A stretch of DNA of 64,000 bases from Clostridium sp. MCC353. GTDB taxonomy: Bacteria; Bacillota; Clostridia; Lachnospirales; Lachnospiraceae. Below the pieces are notes generated by a model. That model made no database searches. It was not told where the DNA came from and was given only the letters and a program-made list of their open reading frames with translations. This document shows, in pieces, positions 48,192-57,867 of the stretch; position 1 is the stretch's first letter; each line of letters starts with the position of its first letter. The DNA is taken from contig NZ_WQPN01000008.1 in assembly GCF_018785315.1 (NCBI RefSeq), positions 1-64,000 on the forward strand, in the 5' to 3' direction. The position numbers and the translations under genes were made by a program.

Positions 48192-49667
48192 ATGGAACAA
48201 TTTATTCAAGCGCTGTCGGTTTCATTTTCAGTCCAGAATATACTGTTCATGAATCTTGGGGTGGCTATCGGGATTATATTCGGGGCGCTGCCCGGGCTTT
48301 CGGGCGGTGTTGCCATCGTCTTGTTTATGCCGTTTACATTTTATCTGGATCCCATAATCAGTTTGTCGTGGCTTTTGGGGATGTACTGCGGCGGGACTTA
48401 TGGGGGATCGGTTACGGCGATTCTTATCAATACGCCGGGAACGGCCGCTTCGGCGGCGACCGCCATGGACGGGTTTGCCCTGGCGAAAAAGGGTAAGCCG
48501 AGAAAGGCTTTGATGATGGCGCTGACGGCTTCCTGTATCGGCGGGATTGTCAGCACATTTACGCTGATTTTCATCTCACCGATTCTGTCCAAAATCGCTT
48601 TGAAATTTGGGCCGGCCGAGTATTTTTCATTGGCTGTGTTCGGGTTGTCCATCATTTCAGGGGTCAGCGGCAAGAACATTTTTAAAGGGCTGTTGATGGG
48701 ATGTCTCGGAATGTTCGTAATCATGATCGGCATGGACCCCATGGACGGGATACAGAGGCTGACGTTTGGGAATCTGTATCTGGCGGGAGGAATTGACATG
48801 ATTCCTGCCCTCATCGGCCTGTTTGCCCTTTCGGAAATGTTCAACAAGGCCAAAGGGATTGAAAAGATCGATGTAAACGCCGATCTCAGCTCCAAAGAGG
48901 ACCGGCTTACCATGGCGGATATGAAGCGGTGTATGGCCACAATTCTCAAATCCAGCGGGATCGGAACCATCATCGGGGCGATTCCGGGAACAGGGGCGGC
49001 CATTGCTTCTTTTATCTCTTATAATGAAGCGAAACGGGTTTCCAAGCATCCGGAAGAATTTGGGGAAGGGTCCATTGAAGGGGTTGCGGCTTCGGAAGCG
49101 GGCAACAACGGCGTGACCGGGTCCACCCTCATTCCCCTGCTCTCTTTAGGGGTTCCGGGGGATATGGTTACGGCGATCCTGGTAGGCGCATTTTTAATGC
49201 AGGGGCTGACACCGGGGCCGACGCTGTTTAAAAATAATATGGATATCATTTATGGAATCATGATTTCCCTGCTGGTGATCAATATATTTATGTATATTCA
49301 GGGAAGATATTTTGTCAAACTGTTCGCCCAGGTGAACCGGATTCCCATGCAGGCCATGATTCCGGTGCTGTTTGTGCTCTGTGTGGTGGGGGTATTTGTG
49401 GCCAATAACTCTATGTTTGACGTGAAGATCATTCTTGTGTTCGGAGCGCTGGCTTATGTGGCCGGAAAGCTGAAACTGCCGGTTACGCCTCTGCTTTTGG
49501 GAATCGTATTGGGGCCCATGGCGGAACAGAACTGCAGGCGGGCGCTGGCTTTATCCAAGGGAAGCTGTCTGATATTCGTTCAAAAGCCGATCAGTTTGTT
49601 CTTCCTCATATTGGTGGTGGTGACCATTGTGATGTTTGTGATTAAGAACCGAAAGGAAAGCGTATGA
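48192..49667 (+). CDS. tctA: Second TctA-type large permease subunit
   Basis: This 491-residue polytopic protein has the TctA signatures GIIFGALPGLSGGVAIVLFMPFT, GGTYGGSVTAILINTPGTAASAATAMDG and EAGNNGVTGSTLIPLLSLGVPGD. The two TctA proteins of this window are clearly paralogous. Its stop codon overlaps the start of the next gene (ATGA), indicating coupling. Confidence 0.93.
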   Translation: MEQFIQALSVSFSVQNILFMNLGVAIGIIFGALPGLSGGVAIVLFMPFTFYLDPIISLSWLLGMYCGGTYGGSVTAILINTPGTAASAATAMDGFALAKKGKPRKALMMALTASCIGGIVSTFTLIFISPILSKIALKFGPAEYFSLAVFGLSIISGVSGKNIFKGLLMGCLGMFVIMIGMDPMDGIQRLTFGNLYLAGGIDMIPALIGLFALSEMFNKAKGIEKIDVNADLSSKEDRLTMADMKRCMATILKSSGIGTIIGAIPGTGAAIASFISYNEAKRVSKHPEEFGEGSIEGVAASEAGNNGVTGSTLIPLLSLGVPGDMVTAILVGAFLMQGLTPGPTLFKNNMDIIYGIMISLLVINIFMYIQGRYFVKLFAQVNRIPMQAMIPVLFVLCVVGVFVANNSMFDVKIILVFGALAYVAGKLKLPVTPLLLGIVLGPMAEQNCRRALALSKGSCLIFVQKPISLFFLILVVVTIVMFVIKNRKESV

Positions 49668-50749
49668 TGAATTTATCGACGCCATATCCGTGGCTGGATT
49701 TGGACATAGTGGAACGGAACATTAAAACCATGGCGGAGCGGCTTAAAAAGGAAGGGATCAGCTACCGCCCTCACATCAAGACCCATAAATCAGTGGAAAT
49801 AGCCAGGATGCAGTTGGAGATGGGGGCAAAGGGGATTACCTGCGCCAAGATTTCAGAGGCTATGGTCATGGCAGAGGCGGGAATTAAGGATATATTAGTG
49901 GCTTATCCGTTAGTTGGAGCGGACAAGATGGAACGTCTGGGGAAATTAATGGACATAGCGGACGTAACGGTGACGGTGGACAATGAGGTCAGCGCAGGGC
50001 AGTTGAACAGCCTTGGAAAGAGCAGGGGAATGAGGATAAAAACGCTCATAGAAATCGGGGCCCAAAACCAGAGGGGCGGGATATTTGACGATGAAAGGCT
50101 GATTGAATTTGCAGGAAAGCTGAGGGAACTTCCCTGGCTGGAGGTCAAAGGCATTTTCACCTATGTGGGGCTGAGGCCGGATCTGAAGGAACCTGGGAAA
50201 TTAGAGGAGTTTGCCATGGAAGAAGCAGAGCTGATGGCCCATAACAAAAAGGTTTTGGAGGATGGGGGATATGAGGTGGAGGTGGTTTCCGCCGGGAGCA
50301 GCGCCACTTCCATGTATGCCGGGCTCCACGGAGTGATTACGGAATCCAGGGCGGGGAGCTGTGTGTTCAATGATATGAATTCTGTTCATTTACATACGGC
50401 GGAGACGGGAGACTGCGCCCTTAAAATCAGGGCGTCGGTGGTCAGCACGCCGAAACCGGGGCTGGCTACCATTGACGCGGGCAGCAAGTCTTTGTCGTCG
50501 GATACGAAGCCGGGGCAGGGATACGGATACCTGGTGGGATTTCCGGATGTGGAACTGTATAAATTGAATGAGGAACACGGTTATCTCAGGTTTGATGAGA
50601 AGAAGACGGAGTTTCAGATCGGGCAGCAGGTGGATATCATTCCAAATCATGCATGTGTGATCGGCAATCTCCATGATGACTATTTTGCGTTCCGCAATGG
50701 GGAATTTGAAAAGATAATCCATGTGGACGCGAGAGGCAGGAATTATTGA
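49664..50749 (+). CDS. D-threonine aldolase/D-serine dehydratase-like PLP enzyme
   Basis: This 361-residue protein has the alanine-racemase-like N-terminal PLP barrel with RPHIKTHKSVEIARMQLEMGAKG (K39/K42) and the C-terminal metal motif IPNHACVIGNLHD. This combination is typical of the DSD1/D-threonine-aldolase family, which acts on D-hydroxyamino acids. It overlaps tctA by 4 bp. It precedes the D-aminoacylase gene, so it probably processes the free D-amino acid. RidA would clean up its enamine products. Confidence 0.88.
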   Translation: MMNLSTPYPWLDLDIVERNIKTMAERLKKEGISYRPHIKTHKSVEIARMQLEMGAKGITCAKISEAMVMAEAGIKDILVAYPLVGADKMERLGKLMDIADVTVTVDNEVSAGQLNSLGKSRGMRIKTLIEIGAQNQRGGIFDDERLIEFAGKLRELPWLEVKGIFTYVGLRPDLKEPGKLEEFAMEEAELMAHNKKVLEDGGYEVEVVSAGSSATSMYAGLHGVITESRAGSCVFNDMNSVHLHTAETGDCALKIRASVVSTPKPGLATIDAGSKSLSSDTKPGQGYGYLVGFPDVELYKLNEEHGYLRFDEKKTEFQIGQQVDIIPNHACVIGNLHDDYFAFRNGEFEKIIHVDARGRNY

Positions 50750-50764
50750 GAAAGGCAGGAGACT

Positions 50765-52363
50765 ATGTACCAGTATTTATTTCAGCGGGCATGGGTGATT
50801 GACGGTACGGGAGGAAAGGGCAGGATCGCGGATATCGCGGTTCGGGACGGCCGGATTGTGAAAATAGCGCCGGAAATAGACGCGGATGGGGGAGAGGTAA
50901 TTGATTTAAAGGGGAAAATCCTGTGCCCCGGATTCATCGATGTGCATTCCCATTCCGACATTTCCCTGCTGTATGAAAATGATCCGGGAAGCAAGGTGTT
51001 CCAGGGGATCACGACGGAGGTGACGGGAAACTGCGGGTTTTCTCCATTTCCGCTGATACGGGACAGGGAATGGTTAAAGCGGAGAAGGGCGTCGCTGGCA
51101 TTTATTGATGTGGAGGAGGTGCCCTGGGACTGGGCGGACTTTGAAGGCTACCGAAAACGGATGGAGGCGGCCGGGCCCAATGTAAACCTGGTTCCTCTGG
51201 TGGGTCACGGAAGCATCCGGGCGTCGGTGATGGGGTACGAGGATAAAAAGGCGGACAGCGGGCAGTTGGAACGGATGTGCGGCATTTTGGAGGAACATTT
51301 CAGACAGGGGGCCGCCGGCATTTCAACAGGATTAGGTTATCCGCCTGATTTCTATGGAGATGAGGAAGAACTGACGGCCCTGGCACGTGTGGTGAAGAAA
51401 TGGGATAAGATCTTCACGTTCCACATAAGAGGTGAGCGGGCGACGCTTTTTAAGGCTGTAAATGAGGTGATCTCCATAGGAAGGAACAGCGGGGCCAAGG
51501 TTCACATATCCCACCTGAAATGTGCGGGCGTTCACAATAAAGGACGCAGCGGGGAACTGCTGGACCTGATCGATAAAGCGGCTGGAGAGGGCGTTGATAT
51601 CACCTTTGACCTCTATCCATATACCGCGGGCAGTTCCTATCTGGGGCTGGTATTTCCGCCGGCATTTCATGAAGGGGGAATGGAGGCGCTGATAGAGCGG
51701 CTGAATGATCCTGAAATGAGGGGGGAAATCATCAGACAGATGGAAACAGGAACGCCCGGCTGGAGCACCTTCATAGGGGAACAGCAGGGGGAAAACCTGA
51801 TGATTACCAGCCTGGCATTGCATAAGGAATGTATTGGCAAACGGATATCTGAAATCGCCCGGAGATGGAACTGTTCTCCGGCGGAAGCGGCCTGCCGCCT
51901 GATGGCAGAGGAAAAGGGCCGTGTGGAAATGGTTATGTTTCTGACGGATGAAGAGGACATGGACCGGATCGCCCTGCATGACAGGTGTCTGTACGGGACG
52001 GACGGGCTGGCCATGGGAGATGTGAAACCATTGATCCGCCAGATGCCCCACCCCAGATATTATGGAAGTTTTCCGGTTTTGTGGAACCGGTATGTGGGCA
52101 AAGGGGCATTTTCTCCGGAAGAACTGATCCACAGGCTGACCGGGGCGGCCGCCAAACGGTTCGGCCTCTTGGAGCGGGGAGAGGTGAGAGAAGGATACTG
52201 GGCGGACCTGGCTGTGATTGATCGGGAGAAGTTTAAGGCAATGGGAGATTATGAGAATCCGTGCCGGGTCTCTGCGGGGATTGAATATTTGATGGTGAAT
52301 GGGGTTTTGGAGATCCGGGATGGTGTGAAGACGGGAGTGACTGGGGGGCGGATTTTGGAGTGA
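50765..52363 (+). CDS. N-acyl-D-amino-acid deacylase (D-aminoacylase)
   Basis: This 532-residue amidohydrolase has the metal motif FIDVHSHSD, GITTEVTGNCGFSPFP, VPLVGHGSIRASVMGY and HISHLKCAG, all typical of D-aminoacylase. It also has a late metal site in LYGTDGLAMG. It removes acyl groups from N-acyl-D-amino acids. The upstream transporter and PLP enzyme suggest the pathway uses such compounds as nutrients. Confidence 0.88.
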   Translation: MYQYLFQRAWVIDGTGGKGRIADIAVRDGRIVKIAPEIDADGGEVIDLKGKILCPGFIDVHSHSDISLLYENDPGSKVFQGITTEVTGNCGFSPFPLIRDREWLKRRRASLAFIDVEEVPWDWADFEGYRKRMEAAGPNVNLVPLVGHGSIRASVMGYEDKKADSGQLERMCGILEEHFRQGAAGISTGLGYPPDFYGDEEELTALARVVKKWDKIFTFHIRGERATLFKAVNEVISIGRNSGAKVHISHLKCAGVHNKGRSGELLDLIDKAAGEGVDITFDLYPYTAGSSYLGLVFPPAFHEGGMEALIERLNDPEMRGEIIRQMETGTPGWSTFIGEQQGENLMITSLALHKECIGKRISEIARRWNCSPAEAACRLMAEEKGRVEMVMFLTDEEDMDRIALHDRCLYGTDGLAMGDVKPLIRQMPHPRYYGSFPVLWNRYVGKGAFSPEELIHRLTGAAAKRFGLLERGEVREGYWADLAVIDREKFKAMGDYENPCRVSAGIEYLMVNGVLEIRDGVKTGVTGGRILE

Positions 52364-52413
52364 TGTTATATTAAGGGTAAATCGTTAGGGGATGTGAAAA
52401 AGTCCTATGGAAA

Positions 52414-52455
52414 AAGAACGCTTTCAGGTATAGAACCTGGAGGCGTTCTTCTATT
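52414..52455 (+). terminator. Intrinsic terminator after the deacylase gene
   Basis: AAGAACGC (52414-52421) pairs with GCGTTCTT (52443-52450) around an inner CAGGT/ACCTG stem, followed by CTATTT. Confidence 0.75.
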
Positions 52456-52661
52456 TGCGGTAAAGTTAAGCGGTTATGAATAAGAATATTGATACTGTTA
52501 TGATGTGGAGCAGGAAAGATTACCGTTCTTTCGGGCGTGTTGACTTGCTTGCCGTTTGCATGATAAGATGAAACCAAGAAACTTGGAATTTGAGAGAAAA
52601 GCCCGGATTTTTGCGGTTTAAGGGGCTGAGACGAGGGCAGCGGGAAAGACGGGAGGAGTAC

Positions 52662-54449
52662 ATGAGCATAAGAGTTCGCCTTGCCATTGCGTTTTCATTT
52701 TTTATCATTGCACCACTGATGGTTTTGATGGCATACAGCAATAAAATATCGTCGGAGGTCCTTTTGGATCAGATCAGCGACGCCCAGGTCCATACGGTGG
52801 AGAGCTATTCCAGAACCGTTAATGACATGCTGATGGATATGAACCGTCTGCTTCTCAACATGTCGTCGGATAATGACGTCCGCCGTCTTATGAGCGGAGA
52901 GGCAGAAAAAAAGGATGGCGGAGACATGCTGTTTAAATATCAGCAGCTACAGATGTTTGACGATATTCTGGAAGGCGCGCAGATGTTTCTGATGAAGTAT
53001 CCGTTTGCAGTCATGATCATCCCCAATGAGGGGCAGAGCTTTGGAAGCAGGGAAAATATCGGCGCTTATGCGGAAAGCCTGAAAGCTTCTTCCTGGTTTC
53101 CTGAAGTGATGGCCAGCAGAGACAGCACGATCCTGTGGCTGGATCCTCTAAAGACAGGGGATTCCATCAAGGAAAACCGGTTTTGCGCTGTAATTCCGGT
53201 AAAAGAGAGCATGACCAGCCAGAAGAATATTGGGATCATCTATATTGAATTATCAGAAAAATATATCTATGACATGATGACACGAAGTGCGTCCCATTCC
53301 GAACTGTACCTTGTGGATAACGACGGCCATATCGTGTCGGGCGGTGATAAGAACGCTATCGGAAGGGAGTTCCCTCTCCTGTCATTTGAGAAAGCTGCGG
53401 ATTCCAGCGGCTGGAAGAAGGTCGGGTATGAGGGCCGGGAGATGATGGTGGTCTATTCCTCTCCTATGGTAGAAGAGTGGAGGGCGGTGTCTGTGACCCC
53501 ATATGAGACCATCTTTTCACGGGTAAATGCAGTCCATAACAGGACTTATATCATAACCTTGGTTTTGCTGGGCATATTTGTGGCAGTGGCTCTGGGAATC
53601 GCCCAGTTAATCAGCCGTCCGGTGATGTCTCTGAGCGAGAAGATGAATCAGGTGGAAGAAGGAAATCTGGGAATCCGGGTGCCTGAGACGGGACAGGGAG
53701 AGATCCGGGTGCTGCAGACCAGCTTCAACCGCATGCTGGACAGGATCAATGATCTGATGAAACAGCTGAAGATCAGGGAAAACCAGAAGCGTGAGGCGGA
53801 GATCGACGCGCTCCAGGCACAGATCAATCCCCATTTCCTGTTCAACGTGCTCAGTTCAATCCGCTGGGCGGCTGCGGCTAAAGATCCGGGCGTGGAGGAA
53901 ATGGTGCTCCAGCTTTCTGCCTTGCTCAAGATGAGCATAAAAAAGGGGCAGGAACAGATTACTTTGCTTGAGAGCTGCCAAATGCTGGAAAAGTATGTGA
54001 GCCTTCATAACCTGAGGCATCAGAATAAGGTCGAACTCAGAATCTTTATAGAGGAAGGGATGGGATATCATCTGCTTCCCAGGCTCCTTTTGCAGCCATT
54101 GGTGGAGAATTCCATTATCCATGGGATGGGAAACATGGAGAGCGGCCATATCACCATTCGTGGGGAGGAAAAGGACGGCTTTCTAAACATCCGGGTAGAG
54201 GACGACGGAGTGGGCTTTCCGGAGGGCTTTGATCCTGAACTGAGGCAGATGGATAAAAAGCGGAACAAGGCATCCTTTTCCAGCATAGGCCTTATCAACG
54301 TGAGGGACAGGGTTAACCTGTACTATGAGGGGAATTCTCATTTCCGCCTGTATAACCGGATGGAGGACGGAGAGTGCAGGGGGGCGGTAGTGGAGATATC
54401 CATCTGTCTTGAGGCGATTGAACGGTATGAACGGGAACAGGATGAGTAA
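52662..54449 (+). CDS. YesM-type sensor histidine kinase (second)
   Basis: This 595-residue kinase has TM1 (about residues 6-28), a dCache-like extracellular domain, TM2 near residue 305, a HAMP domain and a His_kinase domain with QINPHFLFN (H391). It ends with a HATPase (EDDGVGF). ATG 52662 has GGGAGGAGTAC upstream; the frame extends to 52590 without a site. The YesN-type regulator gene follows after 11 bp. Confidence 0.92.
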   Translation: MSIRVRLAIAFSFFIIAPLMVLMAYSNKISSEVLLDQISDAQVHTVESYSRTVNDMLMDMNRLLLNMSSDNDVRRLMSGEAEKKDGGDMLFKYQQLQMFDDILEGAQMFLMKYPFAVMIIPNEGQSFGSRENIGAYAESLKASSWFPEVMASRDSTILWLDPLKTGDSIKENRFCAVIPVKESMTSQKNIGIIYIELSEKYIYDMMTRSASHSELYLVDNDGHIVSGGDKNAIGREFPLLSFEKAADSSGWKKVGYEGREMMVVYSSPMVEEWRAVSVTPYETIFSRVNAVHNRTYIITLVLLGIFVAVALGIAQLISRPVMSLSEKMNQVEEGNLGIRVPETGQGEIRVLQTSFNRMLDRINDLMKQLKIRENQKREAEIDALQAQINPHFLFNVLSSIRWAAAAKDPGVEEMVLQLSALLKMSIKKGQEQITLLESCQMLEKYVSLHNLRHQNKVELRIFIEEGMGYHLLPRLLLQPLVENSIIHGMGNMESGHITIRGEEKDGFLNIRVEDDGVGFPEGFDPELRQMDKKRNKASFSSIGLINVRDRVNLYYEGNSHFRLYNRMEDGECRGAVVEISICLEAIERYEREQDE

Positions 54450-54460
54450 AGGAGAAGGCC

Positions 54461-55951
54461 ATGCTTAGGATAGTGATCGTGGATGATGAAATTAATATTG
54501 TGGAAGGACTTAAAAAAACTGTAGAGTGGGAAGAGCATGGCTGCCAGGTTGTGGGAACTGCTTATGACGGTATTGCAGCCTGGGATGTGGTCTGTGAAAA
54601 GGAGCCGGATATTTTGATCACGGACATCACCATGCCTGGAATGGACGGCATTAAGCTGGTGGAGAAGCTGAGATCCAGGTTTCCTGCCATGCGTTTCATC
54701 TATCTGACCTGTAATGATGATTTTGAGATGGCAAGAAGCGCGTTTCGTACGGGAGCCTGTGATTATATTGTGAAGGAAACCATGACCCGGGAAGAACTGT
54801 ATAAATCCATAGAAAAGGCGGAAAAAGAGATTGTAAACTATCGGGAAAATATGCTCAATAAAGCAGTGGTTTCCAATGAACTGAAGATTCTGCCTTATGG
54901 ACTGGATTTTGAGAAAAACCGCTATCTGATGGGGCTTCTATATGTACTGCCATTATATGGAGAAGAAGAAAATGGACCTGCGGACCGTTTAAAGCAGCTG
55001 ATCGTAAAGTTTCCTGACTGTTTTTTGTTTAGAAGGTCGGATTATGAATATGTGGTCATGATGAAAGGACAGGAGGGAGAAGAGAAGCAGCTTGTATCAG
55101 AACTTTATGGGCAGATCAGCAGGCAATTTGACGGAGAACAGACGCTCACTTATTTTTATGCTGGCCTGGAGCCCTGCAGGAAAGACAATATCAGCAGATT
55201 ATACGAGAATCTGAGGCAGCTGCGGTCTCGGCGTTTCTATAGAAAACACAGAATGTTTTTAATTGAGGAGAGTGGGGAAGAGGAGCATTTTGTAAAAGAA
55301 ACGGATCAAGCGGCTTTGCTGAACCGCTGCGAGGACTGTATCCGGGAATTGGATACGGAGAAATCGGAACAATGGGTCAAAGGTTTTCTAAAGGAAGTAT
55401 CCGGGAGACGGGAAACACCGGAATCCGTCCTGGAGACAGGAGAGCAGGTTCTTGTCCTTCTTCTGCGCGAAGCTATGCGGGTCAATGCATCGATTCCCAA
55501 CGTGATGACATGCCTGCAGAGAAAACGGATTTACCAGGTATGCAGTATCTATGAACTGGAACAGCTTCTGTACTGGATGCTGGCGGACGGTATCGCCAGA
55601 ATCAGGGAATGCGCATATTCCAGCCGGGATGAGGTGCTCACCAACGCTCTGCGCTATATAGAGGAAAATCTGGGAGAGCATTTGAGCCTGGGCCGTGTGG
55701 CGCAGCATGTTTCCATGAATGCCAGCTATTTCAGCCGCTATTTTAAGGGGAAAATGGAAGAGAATTTTGTGGATTATCTGGTTCGCCAGAGGATGGACCG
55801 GGCGAGGCAGAAGCTTAAATATACAGGGCTTTCTGTAGAAGCCATTGCGGCGGAAGTGGGGTATTCCAATATCACATATTTTAATGAATCCTTTAAGAAA
55901 TATACAGGACAGACACCGGGTGCCTATCGGAGACAAGAAAAAAAGATGTAA
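54461..55951 (+). CDS. YesN-type AraC-family response regulator (second)
   Basis: This 496-residue protein has a receiver (D8-D9, phosphoacceptor D55 in LITDITMPG) with an atypical VKET where most have LKP. The middle is an unassigned helical region. The C-terminus is an AraC double helix-turn-helix (VAQHVSMNASYFSRYFKGKMEE and IAAEVGYSNITYFNESFKKYTG). It should activate the ABC-GH20-GH2 operon downstream. Confidence 0.92.
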   Translation: MLRIVIVDDEINIVEGLKKTVEWEEHGCQVVGTAYDGIAAWDVVCEKEPDILITDITMPGMDGIKLVEKLRSRFPAMRFIYLTCNDDFEMARSAFRTGACDYIVKETMTREELYKSIEKAEKEIVNYRENMLNKAVVSNELKILPYGLDFEKNRYLMGLLYVLPLYGEEENGPADRLKQLIVKFPDCFLFRRSDYEYVVMMKGQEGEEKQLVSELYGQISRQFDGEQTLTYFYAGLEPCRKDNISRLYENLRQLRSRRFYRKHRMFLIEESGEEEHFVKETDQAALLNRCEDCIRELDTEKSEQWVKGFLKEVSGRRETPESVLETGEQVLVLLLREAMRVNASIPNVMTCLQRKRIYQVCSIYELEQLLYWMLADGIARIRECAYSSRDEVLTNALRYIEENLGEHLSLGRVAQHVSMNASYFSRYFKGKMEENFVDYLVRQRMDRARQKLKYTGLSVEAIAAEVGYSNITYFNESFKKYTGQTPGAYRRQEKKM

Positions 55952-55989
55952 AAATATCGGAAACTTATGTAAATATTGGTTATGTTTTG

Positions 55990-56039
55990 GCAGCTGCCTG
56001 GATGATATAGTTTAATCATCAAGCAGCTGCTTTATTATT
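55990..56039 (+). terminator. Intrinsic terminator after the regulator gene
   Basis: GCAGCTGC (55990-55997) pairs with GCAGCTGC (56023-56030), extended by GATGAT/ATCATC, followed by a T-rich run. Confidence 0.75.
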
Positions 56040-56081
56040 AAGCCTTCCAGGCTATGATACAGAAAGGGAGTTTACAAGAAT

Positions 56082-56984
56082 ATGATGACAGGACTCAGCA
56101 AAAAGAACGTCCGGCGCAATACCATAGCCGGCTGTCTGTTTATCGCACCGAGCTTTATCGGTTTCATCCTGTTCAGCCTGTTCCCCTTGATTTTGACAAT
56201 TGTGCTTAGTTTTTCACAGTGGGACCTAGTCTCAGGTCTGAAAGGAATTAAACTGATTGGATTCGGTAATTATGTGGAACTTTTTAAAGATCCTGTATTT
56301 TATGAATCCTTAAAGAATAATATCCTGTTCGCCATATGGTCCCTGCCGGCATTGTTGATATTAGGGCTTTTCGGAGCAATACTGATCAATGACTATGTAT
56401 TTTCAAAACAACTGTTTAAGACTGTCTACTTCCTGCCTTATATTTCCAGCGGCGTGGCGGTGGCAACTGTCTGGAAAGTGGTGTTCCAGCCGACTTACGG
56501 ACCGGTCAATGAATTCCTCAGAAGCCTGGGCATGGTAAATCCGCCCAAATGGCTGGCTGATCCAAAATGGGCGCTGTTCACCATCACGCTGATGTTTATC
56601 TGGCAGAACATCGGGTATTATATGCTGGTTTACATAACAGGTCTGCAGTCCATACCGAAGGATCTGTATGAGGCGGCGGATATCGATGGGGCCGGTAAGT
56701 GGCAAAAGATTAGATATTTAACTATCCCCTTAGTCAGTCCCACCACATTTTTCCTGTTCATTACGGGAATCATCAGCTCCTTTAAGATCTTTGACGCGAT
56801 CCAGATCTTGACAAAAGGCGGGCCGGGAACCTCTTCTTCTGTACTGGTGCATTACCTTTATAAGGTATCCTTTGAATTTTATAAAATCGGTTACGGAAGC
56901 ACCATGGCGATCATTCTGTTCTTGGTAGTGGTTATCATCACCATATTGCAGTGGAGGGGGCAGAAAAAATGGGTCAATTATTAA
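56082..56984 (+). CDS. Sugar ABC transporter permease (second system, A-type)
   Basis: This 300-residue permease has six helices and the EAA loop KDLYEAADIDGAGKWQKIRYLTIPLVSPTTFF. It is first in an ABC operon whose binding protein is third. GGGAGTTTACAAG precedes ATG 56082. Confidence 0.93.
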   Translation: MMTGLSKKNVRRNTIAGCLFIAPSFIGFILFSLFPLILTIVLSFSQWDLVSGLKGIKLIGFGNYVELFKDPVFYESLKNNILFAIWSLPALLILGLFGAILINDYVFSKQLFKTVYFLPYISSGVAVATVWKVVFQPTYGPVNEFLRSLGMVNPPKWLADPKWALFTITLMFIWQNIGYYMLVYITGLQSIPKDLYEAADIDGAGKWQKIRYLTIPLVSPTTFFLFITGIISSFKIFDAIQILTKGGPGTSSSVLVHYLYKVSFEFYKIGYGSTMAIILFLVVVIITILQWRGQKKWVNY

Positions 56985-57000
56985 GGGAGGTGCAGGTTAA

Positions 57001-57855
57001 ATGAAAAGACGCAGATTTGGTGTGGACACAGTTCCGATGATGCCGAGAGTTATAATCACTTGTCTGATGGCTCTGCTGGGAATCATCATGTGCGCCCCTC
57101 TGTTGTGGATGATCAGCACATCATTTAAAATAGAAGCAGATGTGTTCAACTTCCCGATTGAATGGATTCCGAAGAGGACGAGAGGGTTTGAAAATTATAA
57201 GGATGTATGGAACGGAGTGATGCCGTTCGGGCTTTACTACTGGAACTCTATAAAGGTCACCTTGATTTCAGTGGCTGCGTCCATATTTGTGGGATGTCTG
57301 GGAGCATATGGTTTTTCCAGAATTGATTTTCCAGGGAGGGATAAGCTGTTTCTGCTGTATATTGCCACCATGGCTATACCGGAGCAGGTGACTTTGATCC
57401 CCAGGTTTTTGATTTTCCGCCAGATGGGAATCTTTGATACTCATATCTGTCTGATTATAAATGCCATGTTCAGCGTGCTGAGCGTATTTATGCTGAGACA
57501 GTTTATGGTGACGGTGCCGTTTGAACTTACGGATGCCGCCAAAATTGATGGCGCGGGCCATCTGCGCATTTTGTTTCAGATTATTATGCCGATTGCAAAG
57601 CCGGCGATAGCAACCTTCGGTATTTTGAAATTTGTTTGGACCTGGAATGACTATCAGAATCCGCTGGTGTTTCTCACCTCGTCGGATCTGTATACTATCC
57701 AGTTGGGAGTTAAGATGTTTTCAGACGCTTATGGCGATTACTATTCGCTTATGATGGCGGCCGCAGTATCTGCGATTCTGCCGTTGTTAATCATTTTTCT
57801 GTTTGGGCAAAAATATATAATTTCCGGTTTAGTAGCCGGCAGTGTAAAGGGATAA
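57001..57855 (+). CDS. Sugar ABC transporter permease (second system, B-type)
   Basis: This 284-residue permease has six helices and the EAA loop FELTDAAKIDGAGHLRILFQIIMPIAKP. It ends in the family tail KYIISGLVAGSVKG. It follows the first permease by 16 bp. Confidence 0.93.
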   Translation: MKRRRFGVDTVPMMPRVIITCLMALLGIIMCAPLLWMISTSFKIEADVFNFPIEWIPKRTRGFENYKDVWNGVMPFGLYYWNSIKVTLISVAASIFVGCLGAYGFSRIDFPGRDKLFLLYIATMAIPEQVTLIPRFLIFRQMGIFDTHICLIINAMFSVLSVFMLRQFMVTVPFELTDAAKIDGAGHLRILFQIIMPIAKPAIATFGILKFVWTWNDYQNPLVFLTSSDLYTIQLGVKMFSDAYGDYYSLMMAAAVSAILPLLIIFLFGQKYIISGLVAGSVKG

Positions 57856-57867
57856 AGGAGAAAAGGC

